A stretch of DNA of 64,000 bases from Glutamicibacter sp002979865 (GCF_050030965.1 NZ_CP188297.1:2790001-2854000), one strand, 5' to 3'; shown: positions 9,301 to 17,139, numbered from the stretch's first letter. Notes: generated by a model not told the origin, from the letters alone. Made by a program: numbers and translations.

Positions 9301-10136
9301 CGATGGATGCCGCATGGGCGCTGGTTGGCGCGGGCCTCGCGCTGTACCTGCTCGCAATCTTCCACGGGCGAATGAAGGACCCAAATCCCGGCTATCCGGA
9401 ATTCGGCTACCTCCATGCCGATCCGCCCGGCAGCGCCTCGCGCTTGTACTTCGCGGCAATGCTCCTGGCCCTGTTGCTGGCCGGTGGCATCGCCCATCTG
9501 GATGGCGGTGCGATTTGGCAGGTGGCCGGCGGAGCGCTGCTGGTCTTCGGCGTTACGGTGCTGGTGCGGCTCTTTGAACTTCCGCGGCGGCTGGTGCCCT
9601 ACGCGGTGGACGGCTTCATCCTCGTGGGAGCGCTGCTGGCGCTGGGCAGCTATGCCCAGATCCTTGGCACACCGCGGGCCAGCAACCTGGCGGCCTACGC
9701 CTGCATTGTTGCAGTAGTGCTGGTCGCGTGGCGCAACATCAGGGCCAACGCGCGATTGGAGAGGACATACCTGCTGGCCGCCTCGGTGGCCGGCAGCCTG
9801 GCCTTGCTCGCCGCACTGGTCCAATCCAATGGTGTTGCGCAGGCGATCGGCCTGGTCTTCTTCGGTGGATTGGTGGCCTGGGGCTTGAAGCTGGGGGAGC
9901 GGCTGTTCATTTGGTGGGGTGCGGCGGCTATCACCTTGGCAGTCTTGTGGTTCCTGCGCGATTTGGCATTCCTCTGGCTGGTGGTCATTGGCTTGGGGCT
10001 GATTGCGGCCGCGGTCTTCAAGCTGGTGAAGGTCGACAAGCAGAATTCGCTGCCGGTGAGGCCGCAAAACCCTGTTGATCCACCGATCCCCGCGGGGCAG
10101 GAGCCGTCCGGGCAGGACGGGCCGCGCCAGGTGTGA
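6399..10136 (+). CDS. Very large polytopic membrane protein, function unknown
   Basis: About 1245 residues. One N-terminal membrane segment (GWIIVSIILVLLAFGLG) is followed by an Ala/Pro/Gln-rich linker (residues about 45-130), then the short basic stretch LTKRERELRNINITLY, then an almost unbroken series of hydrophobic segments to about residue 1215, probably more than 30 helices. The C-terminal tail is hydrophilic and Pro-rich. No catalytic or transport motif is recognised. A frame start exists at GTG 6390, but GGGGGAG at 6384-6390 is better placed for ATG 6399 or 6402. It is a lone gene between the tuf terminator and the S10 leader. The layout resembles the large actinobacterial multi-helix membrane proteins of unknown function sometimes annotated by SCO7613-like domains; that link is inference. 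Confidence 0.85.
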   Translation: MMGWIIVSIILVLLAFGLGRRQGSRDKSQSQQQLDALGEAWQQGYDEAVKYLGQPGPPGASAPAAAQAPGVPAQPLEAQPASRKDAAPAASMAPSSQPYLQPAAAGAAPAYRAPLPTATLQPAAPVKPIKVLTKRERELRNINITLYVAALMIVAAGALFLSFALPPLSKLIALFLLSAAFYGGGLVTFAVKPSLRPAGAAFAGTGLALLPLCAIATYSTVNISGPATWLVFSAIGTLAVGYATLTFKSRVLAWVAVLILVSTAMAGAAAMQRGVLYYMLILLVLSIALMLLAVRSERIRHSIFFRALHGTAQLLPAFVFALSVILLEMLASRDLFWIFALLTVQLLLSVRLLPNLRLLRTYAARAAFMAMLVAGCNYLGFSATSSWLVLAFAFGLQAVAVLLCSTGYQQRLGLARRHLQSERAVLWCLAVASVIGAFLYAQGFEAFVLSYIAVPIFMALGIPGLLRSAKLEVGVIAVLPLVTLVDMQNHSWRPLVVFALALLGLSLAQRNARNLRREMTLHSHWLLTLVGAGVLGAALDELTAGDYGNPDGSAPLIAVLFVLFILWAANLASRAVLDSGMAQGHRLGRVGASALLGVVLLFSLRLLTTAGDYSYASESTVVFLGIGGLAWFITGLVLAVGLVIASGWRLRDIPAQRPELEQPINVVAACLLMGLYALSFGKEIWPLAILIGAATLGYFIWSLRRSTNTRWKILYAALAQVLFSSMVWWIAYSMEFDIHGRFCLLLVSIAVPQLLRLLASIRDGKALRRELRWMAVGLLAGIPLATLAYGQFAGGMDRGTILLACLFFGLHGLAAFKAETSLTVAKRQLYLFAPILALILLISIPALAMEDATGWVRSTWWSSQVACAMLLALSLAALVLEWRLRANKSYSIALGLAIFLPAAWAAAWQAGSWWAVGAHLLLALGFILLVHTRKSAWYAAGAAIMLCVAILRAVFEVRQAGGAVVLAPMDAAWALVGAGLALYLLAIFHGRMKDPNPGYPEFGYLHADPPGSASRLYFAAMLLALLLAGGIAHLDGGAIWQVAGGALLVFGVTVLVRLFELPRRLVPYAVDGFILVGALLALGSYAQILGTPRASNLAAYACIVAVVLVAWRNIRANARLERTYLLAASVAGSLALLAALVQSNGVAQAIGLVFFGGLVAWGLKLGERLFIWWGAAAITLAVLWFLRDLAFLWLVVIGLGLIAAAVFKLVKVDKQNSLPVRPQNPVDPPIPAGQEPSGQDGPRQV

Positions 10137-10534
10137 GGGCAAGATCACGGGCGCGGATAGGCATAAAAGATTTGCGCGATCGTTGCCGACCTGTCAGACT
10201 AGATAAGTTGCTTCAATGCAACCCGGTCCCCATTTATGGGGTAACCGGTCTGGTTTGAACGACCGGGATCGACTCTCACGCAGGATAATGCCTGGGGTTC
10301 GGGATCGATACGACTGCTTCAAACTATAAGGCCCTTCGATAAAGTGAAAACTTTGTGGGAGTGTTGTGACTGAAAATTTCACGACACGCCCGAACGCGGG
10401 GGTCGGAGCCTCCTGCGGGTGAGGAACCCGGATCTGATCCGGATTCAGCCGCAGAGCAAGGCGTGCCGGTCTGCAAGGACCCGTATATAGGCACAGAAAC
10501 TTTAGATAGTGCTAACAGAAAGAGGCATGACGCC
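10137..10534 (+). other. S10 operon leader region (398 bp), highly structured
   Basis: No gene. Probable promoter at 10172-10200. Downstream are several potential hairpins. CCCCA/TGGGG is flanked by CCGGT/ACCGG around 10222-10250. CCGGATC-T-GATCCGG lies at 10428-10442. GTGCC/GGCAC, with an inner GGTC/GACC, lies at 10463-10494. CGGGATCGA occurs twice in direct orientation (about 10264 and 10301). A leader of more than 300 nt is compatible with feedback control by a ribosomal protein such as L4, but the enterobacterial S10 leader fold is not recognised. Confidence 0.5.
10172..10200 (+). promoter_or_regulatory. Candidate S10 operon promoter
   Basis: TTGCGC at 10172-10177, 17-bp spacer, CAGACT at 10195-10200. 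The -10 resembles the TAGACT seen before other ribosomal operons in the window. Confidence 0.4.
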
Positions 10535-10843
10535 ATGGCGGGACAGAAAATCCGCATCCGGCTGAAGTCGTATGACCACGAGGTCATTGACGTTTCGGCC
10601 CGGAAGATCGTTGAGACGGTCACGCGCGCAGGCGCAACCGTAGTCGGCCCAGTGCCGCTGCCAACGGAGAAGAACGTGTACTGCGTTATCCGTTCGCCAC
10701 ACAAGTACAAGGACAGCCGTGAGCACTTCGAAATGCGCACGCACAAGCGTCTGATCGACATCGTTGATCCGACCCCGAAGGCTGTTGATTCGCTGATGCG
10801 TCTCGACCTGCCAGCGGATGTCAACATCGAAATCAAGCTTTAA
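10535..10843 (+). CDS. rpsJ: 30S ribosomal protein S10
   Basis: 102 residues from ATG 10535, the normal length. S10 binds 16S rRNA in the 30S head and, as NusE, takes part in antitermination. The sequence MAGQKIRIRLKSYDHEVID and the motif HFEMRTHKRLIDI are diagnostic. The frame is open upstream to GTG 10463, but AAAGAGG at 10519-10525 supports the ATG. It begins the S10 operon; rplC follows after 20 bp. Confidence 0.97.
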   Translation: MAGQKIRIRLKSYDHEVIDVSARKIVETVTRAGATVVGPVPLPTEKNVYCVIRSPHKYKDSREHFEMRTHKRLIDIVDPTPKAVDSLMRLDLPADVNIEIKL

Positions 10844-10863
10844 GGGGAGGTGGCGAGAAAACT

Positions 10864-11514
10864 ATGACCGCAACCCGTAATTTCAAGGGCCTGCTGGGCA
10901 CGAAGCTCGGCATGACCCAGGTTTGGGATTCGAACAACAACCTGATCCCTGTCACCGTCGTGCAGGCTGATAGCAACGTTGTCACCAAGCTCATCAACGA
11001 AGAGCGCGATGGCTACACCGCAGTTCAGATCGGCTACGGCCAGATCGATCCTCGCAAGGTCACCAAGCCACTGGCTGGTCACTTCGAGGCTGCTGGCGTC
11101 ACCCCACGTCGCCACTTGGTAGAACTGCGCACTGCAGACGCTGCCGAGTACACCGCAGGCCAGGAACTTTCCGTAGAGGTCTTCGAAGCCGGCCAGAAGG
11201 TCGACGTCGTAGGCACCTCGAAGGGTAAGGGCTTCGCCGGCGTTATGAAGCGTCACAACTTCCACGGTGTTGGCGCATCGCACGGTGCTCACAAGAACCA
11301 CCGTAAGCCAGGTTCCATCGGCGGCGCATCGACCCCAGGTCGCGTTTTCCGTGGACAGAAGATGGCTGGTCGCATGGGTGCTGAGCGTGTTACCACTCAG
11401 AACCTGACCATTCACGCTATCGACGCTGAGAAGAACCTCCTGCTGATCAAGGGTGCCGTTCCAGGCGCCCGCGGCCGCGTCGTTCTCGTACGCAACGCCG
11501 TGAAGGGAGCATAA
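10864..11514 (+). CDS. rplC: 50S ribosomal protein L3
   Basis: 216 residues. L3 is an early assembly protein whose extended loop reaches the peptidyl-transferase centre. LLGTKLGMTQVWD near residues 10-22 and the loop GRMGAERVTTQNL are typical. AGGGGAGGTGG precedes the ATG. Second gene of the S10 operon, 4 bp before rplD. Confidence 0.97.
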   Translation: MTATRNFKGLLGTKLGMTQVWDSNNNLIPVTVVQADSNVVTKLINEERDGYTAVQIGYGQIDPRKVTKPLAGHFEAAGVTPRRHLVELRTADAAEYTAGQELSVEVFEAGQKVDVVGTSKGKGFAGVMKRHNFHGVGASHGAHKNHRKPGSIGGASTPGRVFRGQKMAGRMGAERVTTQNLTIHAIDAEKNLLLIKGAVPGARGRVVLVRNAVKGA

Positions 11515-11518
11515 GTAA

Positions 11519-12121
11519 ATGACTAAGGCACTTAACGTCGAACTGCCTGCAGAGATCTTCGACGTACAGACCAACGTCCCGCTGCTGCACCAGGTTGTCG
11601 TTGCACAGCTTGCTGCTGCCCGCCAGGGTACCCACAAGACCAAGGACCGCTCCGAGGTTTCGGGTGCAGGTCGCAAGCCGTTCAAGCAGAAGGGTACCGG
11701 CCGCGCCCGTCAGGGTTCGATCCGTGCTCCGCACATGACCGGCGGTGGCATTGTCCACGGTCCAACCCCACGTGATTACTCGCAGCGTACCCCGAAGAAG
11801 ATGAAGGCTGCTGCACTGCGCGGCGCCCTGTCTGATCGCGCACGCTTCGATCGCGTTCACGTGATTGAGAACTTGGTTGCTGGCGAAACGCCTTCGACCA
11901 AGGATGCTCTGGCTACCTTGCGTTCGCTCACCGAGCGCAAGAACCTGCTTGTCGTCATCGATCGCGCCAACGATGTTGCAGCCCTTTCGGTTCGCAACCT
12001 CGTCAATGTGCACGTTCTGTACGTCGACCAGCTGAACACCTACGATGTTCTGGTTTCGGATGACGTAGTCTTCACCAAGGCTGCCTTCGATGCCCTGGTC
12101 CAGAAGGAGGAAGCCAAGTGA
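11519..12121 (+). CDS. rplD: 50S ribosomal protein L4
   Basis: 200 residues. L4 lines the exit tunnel and in E. coli also represses the S10 operon. The tunnel-loop motif KQKGTGRARQGSIRAP identifies it. The stop overlaps the rplW GTG start by 4 bp (GTGA), indicating coupling. Whether it regulates the long leader at 10137-10534 is an open inference. Confidence 0.97.
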   Translation: MTKALNVELPAEIFDVQTNVPLLHQVVVAQLAAARQGTHKTKDRSEVSGAGRKPFKQKGTGRARQGSIRAPHMTGGGIVHGPTPRDYSQRTPKKMKAAALRGALSDRARFDRVHVIENLVAGETPSTKDALATLRSLTERKNLLVVIDRANDVAALSVRNLVNVHVLYVDQLNTYDVLVSDDVVFTKAAFDALVQKEEAK

Positions 12122-12420
12122 GCGCGTTCTCAAAGGCTCCACACGACGTGGTCATCGCACCTGTCGTATCGGAAAAGAGCTACGGTCTGATCGATCAAGG
12201 TCAGTACACCTTCGAGGTGGCACCAAGCTCCAACAAGTCGGAAATCAAGTACGCCGTTGAAGCGATCTTCAACGTCAAGGTTGACTCCGTAAACACCATC
12301 AACCGAGCTGGTAAGCGCAAGCGCACCCGCTTCGGGTGGGGATCGCGCAAGAGCACCAAGCGCGCCATCATCACCTTGAAGGACGGCTCGATTGACATCT
12401 TCGGCGGTCCGCTTTCCTAA
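12118..12420 (+). CDS. rplW: 50S ribosomal protein L23
   Basis: 100 residues. L23 sits at the tunnel exit and docks trigger factor and SRP. VIAPVVSEKSYGL at the N-terminus and the basic loop AGKRKRTRFGWGSRKSTKRA are typical. GTG start inside the rplD stop; the AGAAGGAGG upstream lies within rplD. Confidence 0.97.
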   Translation: MSAFSKAPHDVVIAPVVSEKSYGLIDQGQYTFEVAPSSNKSEIKYAVEAIFNVKVDSVNTINRAGKRKRTRFGWGSRKSTKRAIITLKDGSIDIFGGPLS

Positions 12421-12451
12421 GCGGAGACCACTTTAACGAGGAATATTAATA

Positions 12452-13291
12452 ATGGGAATTCGTAAGTACAAGCCGACTACCCCGGGCCTTCGCGGCTCGT
12501 CGGTAGCCGACTTCGCAGAAATCACCCGATCGACTCCGGAAAAGTCGTTGGTTCGTCCCCTGACCAAGTCAGGCGGCCGTAACAACACCGGTAAGATCAC
12601 CACCCGTCACAAGGGTGGCGGACACAAGCGCGCCTACCGTGTTATCGACTTCCGTCGTCACGACAAGGACGGCGTTCCGGCAAAGGTCGCTCACATCGAG
12701 TACGACCCGAACCGTACCGCTCGTATCGCACTGCTCCACTACGTGGACGGCACCAAGCGCTACATCATCGCACCGAACAACCTCAAGCAGGGTGACCCAA
12801 TTGAGGCCGGCGCAAGCGCCGACATCAAGCCAGGCAACAACCTGCCACTGCGTAACATCCCGGTTGGTACCGTGATTCACGCTGTTGAGCTTCGCCCAGG
12901 CGGCGGCGCTAAGATGGCTCGTTCCGCTGGTGCATCGATCCAGCTGGTAGCCCGTGAGGGCCGCTACGCCCAGCTGCGTTTGCCTTCGGGTGAAATCCGC
13001 AACGTTGATGTGCGCTGCCGCGCAACCATCGGCGAAGTTGGCAACGCTGAGCAGATCAACATCAACTGGGGCAAGGCCGGCCGTATGCGCTGGAAGGGCG
13101 TACGCCCAACCGTTCGCGGTGTTGTCATGAACCCAGTTGACCACCCACATGGTGGCGGTGAGGGCAAGACCTCCGGTGGTCGTCACCCGGTCAACCCTAA
13201 CGGTAAGCGTGAGGGACGCACCCGTCGTCCAAACAAGGAAAGCGACAAGCTCATTGTGCGTCGCCGCAAGACCGGCAAGAACAAGCGATAG
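12452..13291 (+). CDS. rplB: 50S ribosomal protein L2
   Basis: 279 residues. L2 is a primary 23S binder needed for subunit association and peptidyl transfer. GIRKYKPTTPGLRGS and the highly conserved VDHPHGGGEGK, with the functionally important histidine, are present. Ends 12 bp before rpsS. Confidence 0.98.
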   Translation: MGIRKYKPTTPGLRGSSVADFAEITRSTPEKSLVRPLTKSGGRNNTGKITTRHKGGGHKRAYRVIDFRRHDKDGVPAKVAHIEYDPNRTARIALLHYVDGTKRYIIAPNNLKQGDPIEAGASADIKPGNNLPLRNIPVGTVIHAVELRPGGGAKMARSAGASIQLVAREGRYAQLRLPSGEIRNVDVRCRATIGEVGNAEQININWGKAGRMRWKGVRPTVRGVVMNPVDHPHGGGEGKTSGGRHPVNPNGKREGRTRRPNKESDKLIVRRRKTGKNKR

Positions 13292-13303
13292 GAGCCTGGA
13301 AAC

Positions 13304-13585
13304 ATGCCACGCAGCCTGAAGAAAGGCCCCTTCGTCGATCAGCACCTGTTCCTAAAGGTCGTTGCTGAAAACGATAAGGGCACCAAGAACGTCATCAAGA
13401 CGTGGTCCCGCCGTTCGATGATCATCCCGGACATGCTGGGACACACCATCGCCGTACACGACGGTCGCAAGCACATTCCTGTGTTCGTAACCGAATCGAT
13501 GGTTGGACACAAGCTCGGAGAGTTTGCCCCAACCCGTACGTTCCGTGGCCACGTGAAGGACGACAAGAAGGGCAAGCGCCGCTAG
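13304..13585 (+). CDS. rpsS: 30S ribosomal protein S19
   Basis: 93 residues. S19 sits in the 30S head next to S13. PRSLKKGPFVDQHL, RRSMIIPDMLGHT and KLGEFAPTRTFRGH are diagnostic. AGGAGCC precedes the ATG. Followed by 59 bp before rplV. Confidence 0.97.
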   Translation: MPRSLKKGPFVDQHLFLKVVAENDKGTKNVIKTWSRRSMIIPDMLGHTIAVHDGRKHIPVFVTESMVGHKLGEFAPTRTFRGHVKDDKKGKRR

Positions 13586-13644
13586 GCCCCGCAAGGGTAC
13601 TAGTATCGCTTAGCACTTCTTCGATAGACGAGAGAAGGATAGCA

Positions 13645-14010
13645 ATGGAAGCCAAGGCAATTGCGCGTCACATCCGCGTAACGCCTATGAAGGCCCGGCG
13701 CGTCGTCAACCTTGTTCGTGGTCTGCAGACCAACGAAGCACTGGCCATCTTGAAGTTTGCCCCACAGGCAGCTTCGGAGCCGGTATACAAGGTTGTCGCA
13801 TCGGCAGTGGCTAACGCCCGTGCCGCCGCGGACCGCGCAGGTGAAGCATTCAATGAGGACGAGCTGTTTATCAGCGAAGCGTTTGTTGACGAAGGTCCGA
13901 CCATGAAGCGGTTCCAGCCGCGTGCACAGGGTCGCGCATTCCAGATCAAGAAGCGCACCAGCCACGTGACTGTGGTTGTTTCAACCACGCAGAAGGGTGG
14001 GGAGAACTAA
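13645..14010 (+). CDS. rplV: 50S ribosomal protein L22
   Basis: 121 residues from ATG 13645; an open frame extends further upstream through rpsS, but GAGAAGGA at 13631-13638 and the standard N-terminus MEAKAIARHIRVTPMKARR fix the start. L22 has a beta-hairpin in the exit tunnel (macrolide-resistance region); here RAQGRAFQIKKRTSH. rpsC begins immediately after its stop. Confidence 0.96.
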   Translation: MEAKAIARHIRVTPMKARRVVNLVRGLQTNEALAILKFAPQAASEPVYKVVASAVANARAAADRAGEAFNEDELFISEAFVDEGPTMKRFQPRAQGRAFQIKKRTSHVTVVVSTTQKGGEN

Positions 14011-14793
14011 ATGGGACAGAAGATTAACCCGAACGGTTTCCGTCTCGGCATCACCACCGATCACGTTTCCCACTGGTTCGCTGATTCCAGCAAGCCAGGC
14101 CAGCGTTACGCTGACTACGTGAAGGAAGATGTCCAGATCCGCGCCCTGCTGTCTAACGGCATGGATCGCGCTGGCATCGCCCGCGTCGAGATCGAGCGTA
14201 CCCGTGACCGCGTACGTGTGGATATCCACACTGCACGTCCAGGTATCGTCATTGGTCGTCGCGGTGCAGAAGCTGACCGTATTCGTGGCGAGCTGGAAAA
14301 GCTCACCAAGAAGCAGGTTCAGCTGAACATCCTCGAGGTCAAGAACCCTGACATGGAGGCCATGCTGGTCGCCCAGGGCATCGCCGAGCAGCTTGCTTCC
14401 CGCGTGGCTTTCCGCCGTGCGATGAAGAAGGCAATGCAGTCGGCAATGCGCGCTGGTGCCAAGGGCATCCGCGTTCAGTGCTCCGGTCGACTTGGCGGCG
14501 CAGAAATGTCCCGCAAGGAGTTCTACCGCGAAGGCCGTGTGCCACTGCACACCCTGCGCGCGAACATCGACTTCGGCAAGTTCGAAGCCAAGACCACCTT
14601 CGGCCGTATCGGCGTGAAGGTCTGGATCTACAAGGGTGACGTAACCGCCAAGGAACTGGCTGCACAGCAAGCTGCTGCTCCAGCTCGTGGCGGCCGCGGT
14701 GGCGGCAACGACCGTCCACGTGGCGGCGAACGCCGTCGTCGTAACGATCGCAAGGGCGCTGCAGCTCCGGCTGCGGAAGGAGGACAGGCTTAA
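14011..14793 (+). CDS. rpsC: 30S ribosomal protein S3
   Basis: 260 residues. S3 forms part of the mRNA entry channel. The KH-like part contains IVIGRRGAEADRIRGELEKL near residues 76-95; the C-terminal half has CSGRLGGAEMSRKE. The C-terminus is a Gly/Arg-rich tail (GGRGGGNDRPRGGERRRRN), as in other actinobacteria. It abuts rplV and rplP with no gap. Confidence 0.97.
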   Translation: MGQKINPNGFRLGITTDHVSHWFADSSKPGQRYADYVKEDVQIRALLSNGMDRAGIARVEIERTRDRVRVDIHTARPGIVIGRRGAEADRIRGELEKLTKKQVQLNILEVKNPDMEAMLVAQGIAEQLASRVAFRRAMKKAMQSAMRAGAKGIRVQCSGRLGGAEMSRKEFYREGRVPLHTLRANIDFGKFEAKTTFGRIGVKVWIYKGDVTAKELAAQQAAAPARGGRGGGNDRPRGGERRRRNDRKGAAAPAAEGGQA

Positions 14794-15210
14794 ATGCTTA
14801 TCCCACGTCGTGTGAAGTTCCGCAAGCAGCACCACCCAAAGCGTTCGGGTGCTGCCAAGGGCGGTACCACCGTTGCTTTCGGTGAGTACGGCATCCAGGC
14901 GTTGACCCCGGCTTACGTGACTAACCGTCAGATCGAAGCCGCTCGTATCGCCATGACCCGTTACATCAAGCGTGGCGGTAAGGTCTGGATCAACATCTAC
15001 CCAGACCGTCCGCTTACCAAGAAGCCTGCCGAAACCCGCATGGGTTCCGGTAAGGGTTCGCCGGAGTGGTGGGTCGCCAACGTAAAGCCAGGACGAGTCA
15101 TGTTTGAACTCGGTGGCGTCAGTGAAGAGGTAGCTAAAGAGGCATTGCGTCTTGCAATCCACAAGCTGCCAATGAAGGCACGCATCGTGCGTCGTGAAGG
15201 TGGTGAATAG
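14794..15210 (+). CDS. rplP: 50S ribosomal protein L16
   Basis: 138 residues, normal length. L16 organises the A-site tRNA and assembles late. MLIPRRVKFRKQHHPKRSG, FGEYGIQAL and MGSGKGSPEWWVANVKPGR are diagnostic. The ATG follows the rpsC stop directly; AAGGAGGACAGG at the end of rpsC serves as ribosome site. Confidence 0.98.
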   Translation: MLIPRRVKFRKQHHPKRSGAAKGGTTVAFGEYGIQALTPAYVTNRQIEAARIAMTRYIKRGGKVWINIYPDRPLTKKPAETRMGSGKGSPEWWVANVKPGRVMFELGGVSEEVAKEALRLAIHKLPMKARIVRREGGE

Positions 15211-15212
15211 GG

Positions 15213-15476
15213 ATGTCTATCGGCTCGAAAGACCTTAGCATTGAGTCCCTGGACGGCTTCGATACCGCTCGTTTGAACGAGGAATTGAAGAAGGCCAAGG
15301 CAGAACTGTTCAACCTGCGTTTCCAGTCGGCTACCGGCCAGCTGGATTCCCACGGGAACCTGAAGACCATCAAGCGCGATATTGCACGCATTTACACTGT
15401 GCTGCGCGAGCGCGAGCTGGGCATTCGTCAGGATGTCGTTGTTCCGGTTGAAGAAACCAAGAAGGATTCCAAGTAA
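15213..15476 (+). CDS. rpmC: 50S ribosomal protein L29
   Basis: 87 residues, slightly longer than the typical 65-80 because of extensions at both ends. L29 sits near the tunnel exit beside L23. ELKKAKAELFNLRFQ and RDIARIYTVLRER are the conserved helices. GGTGGTGAATAGGG precedes the ATG. The stop overlaps the rpsQ start by one base. Confidence 0.96.
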   Translation: MSIGSKDLSIESLDGFDTARLNEELKKAKAELFNLRFQSATGQLDSHGNLKTIKRDIARIYTVLRERELGIRQDVVVPVEETKKDSK

Positions 15477-15763
15477 TGAGCGAGAAGGAGAACGGTGTGG
15501 ATAACGCTACCGAGCGTAACGACCGCAAGACCCTCCGTGGTTACGTGGTATCTGACAAGATGCAGAAGACCATCGTCGTAGACGTTGAGGACCGTGTTAA
15601 GCACGCCCTTTACGGCAAGGTCATGCGTCGCAACAAGAACGTGAAGGCTCACGACGAGAACAACGACGCCGGCATCGGCGACTTGGTTGTCATCGCTGAG
15701 ACCCGCCCGCTGTCTGCTGACAAGCGCTGGCGTCTCGTTGAGATCGTGGAGAAGGCTAAGTAA
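15476..15763 (+). CDS. rpsQ: 30S ribosomal protein S17
   Basis: 95 residues. S17 is an OB-fold primary 16S binder. RGYVVSDKMQKTIVV and VIAETRPLSADKRWRLVEI are diagnostic. GTG 15497 with AAGGAG at 15486-15491 is an equally good alternative start, shortening it by 7 residues. Last gene of the S10 operon; a terminator follows. Confidence 0.96.
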   Translation: MSEKENGVDNATERNDRKTLRGYVVSDKMQKTIVVDVEDRVKHALYGKVMRRNKNVKAHDENNDAGIGDLVVIAETRPLSADKRWRLVEIVEKAK

Positions 15764-15800
15764 GCTTTCGCTCCGATTTCACGGATCTCGTGATTGGAGA

Positions 15801-15845
15801 ATGCCCCGAACACTTCGCAAGAAGAGTTCGGGGCATTTCTGTCTT
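15801..15845 (+). terminator. Terminator of the S10 operon
   Basis: 11-bp perfect stem, arms 15801-15811 and 15826-15836, followed by TTCTGTCTT. It cuts the S10 operon off from the spc operon, which starts 3.4 kb later. Confidence 0.85.
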
Positions 15846-15853
15846 AAAAAGCA

Positions 15854-16282
15854 GTGAATAAAATGCCACACTGGACTATGGAACAGATCAGGAAACTGCG
15901 TCCCGCTGGCCTTGTCAACTCTCCAGCTTTCAGCCACGTAGCCATCGTCCCGCCGGGTGCCACGACTATCTATGTTGGCGGGCAGAACGCCGTAGACGGC
16001 ACAGGGCAGCTGATCGGAGCCGGGGATGCCGCAACGCAGGCGACCAAGGCACTGGGAAACTCCAAGCTCGCACTGGCGGCGGCCAGCGCGGGATTCCAGG
16101 ATGTAGTGCAGTGGAACGTGCTGCTGGTGGAAGGAACCGACGTCAACAGCGTCTATGGAGCCATAGGTGAACAGTTGGCAGCCACTGAACCACCCCTGGT
16201 GTCTGCAGCCTTCGTCGCGAAGCTCGGTGTGCCAGGTGCGCTGGTTGAAATCAGTGCCGTGGCGGCAGTACTGCCAGACTAG
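15854..16282 (+). CDS. RidA/YjgF/YER057c-family protein
   Basis: 142 residues. RidA-type proteins form trimers and deaminate reactive enamine/imine intermediates; many relatives have other roles. Family blocks include FSHVAIVPPGATTIYVGGQN, DAATQATKALGNSKLALAAA and the C-terminal GVPGALVEISAVA. Where active RidA enzymes have an arginine, this one appears to have lysine (VAKLGVPG), so imine deaminase activity is doubtful. Start is GTG 15854 or ATG 15863; no good ribosome site for either. Tail-to-tail with the AraC gene, overlapping 4 bp. Confidence 0.85.
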   Translation: MNKMPHWTMEQIRKLRPAGLVNSPAFSHVAIVPPGATTIYVGGQNAVDGTGQLIGAGDAATQATKALGNSKLALAAASAGFQDVVQWNVLLVEGTDVNSVYGAIGEQLAATEPPLVSAAFVAKLGVPGALVEISAVAAVLPD

Positions 16283-17097
16283 GCTCTGCCCTTTCGATAG
16301 GTAACAGGGGAGTAGCCCAAGACTTTGCGGAAGTCTGCCGCTAGATGGGCTTGATCCGCATACCCCATTTCCGCTGCGATGCCAGCGATAGAAACTGCAG
16401 TGTCTGCGCGCAGCCGATGAGCAGCCTCTTGCAAACGGTACCGCCGAATCACCGCCAGCGGAGCCAGTCCCAAATACCTTTCCGAAATCCGTTGCAGACT
16501 GCGTGTACTGAGCGACAAGCGATGGGCCAGTTGGGAGACCCTTACGATTCCGCGCTCCGCTGCGACGGTGTCGAGCAGCTTATTAGCTTGGAGGCCAGAA
16601 CTTGTGGCTGCTGGAAGGTGAGCGGTGAGCCACGAATCGAAGAGCTCGGCACAGGCCGAACCGGAGTTCCCGTGGCCTGGTTGAGTCTTCATCCTTGTTA
16701 TCGAGGCCAGCAGCCCAGGTGCGCTGAACTGGATTTCCTGGTCCAGCAACTCTGCGGGGGACACATTGAGAGCCTGCGCAGCCGCTGGGCGCAACAAGGC
16801 GGAGACTGCCCAACTGCTCCCGGACAGGTCGCGGTGCGAAGCGCCGCTGGCCGGGCCGGATAGCGTAATGCCTTCTGGCTCAATGACCAGATTCATTTGC
16901 GGAAAGGGCAGGAGTTGTTGCCGTGAGGTACGTCCGGGCGCGATGTTCCAATCCACCAGCCAAAACCAGGAGACCAATTCCTGCAGTCCTGGACCGGGGG
17001 AGAATCGCTCGATTGCCGATAGCCGGGCAGGATAGAGAACGCCTCGCGGATCCGGTGCTGATTCCATGGCCTCTACCACCCGTGCGGGTTGTCGCAT
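16279..17097 (-). CDS. AraC-family transcriptional regulator
   Basis: About 272 residues from ATG 17097; the frame runs further upstream to 17328 but that part looks non-coding, and ATG 17067 is also possible. The C-terminal ~90 residues are an AraC double helix-turn-helix (VSQLAHRLSLSTRSLQRI; SIAGIAAEMGYADQAHL; LGYSPVTYRKG). The N-terminal part with SWFWLVDWN and QQLLPFPQMNLVIEP resembles the sensing domain of AraC regulators with a DUF6597-like region. Divergent from the VOC gene across 42 bp, so it may control that gene; ligand unknown. Confidence 0.88.
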   Translation of the reverse strand: MRQPARVVEAMESAPDPRGVLYPARLSAIERFSPGPGLQELVSWFWLVDWNIAPGRTSRQQLLPFPQMNLVIEPEGITLSGPASGASHRDLSGSSWAVSALLRPAAAQALNVSPAELLDQEIQFSAPGLLASITRMKTQPGHGNSGSACAELFDSWLTAHLPAATSSGLQANKLLDTVAAERGIVRVSQLAHRLSLSTRSLQRISERYLGLAPLAVIRRYRLQEAAHRLRADTAVSIAGIAAEMGYADQAHLAADFRKVLGYSPVTYRKGRA

Positions 17098-17127
17098 ATC
17101 TACAAGAACCAGCGTGCCACACAGGCT

Positions 17128-17133
17128 TAGCCT
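17128..17133 (+). promoter_or_regulatory. Candidate -10 of a leaderless VOC transcript
   Basis: TAGCCT ends 6 nt before ATG 17140, and no Shine-Dalgarno sequence precedes that ATG. The geometry suits transcription starting at the start codon. Confidence 0.4.
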
Positions 17134-17139
17134 AGGGAC

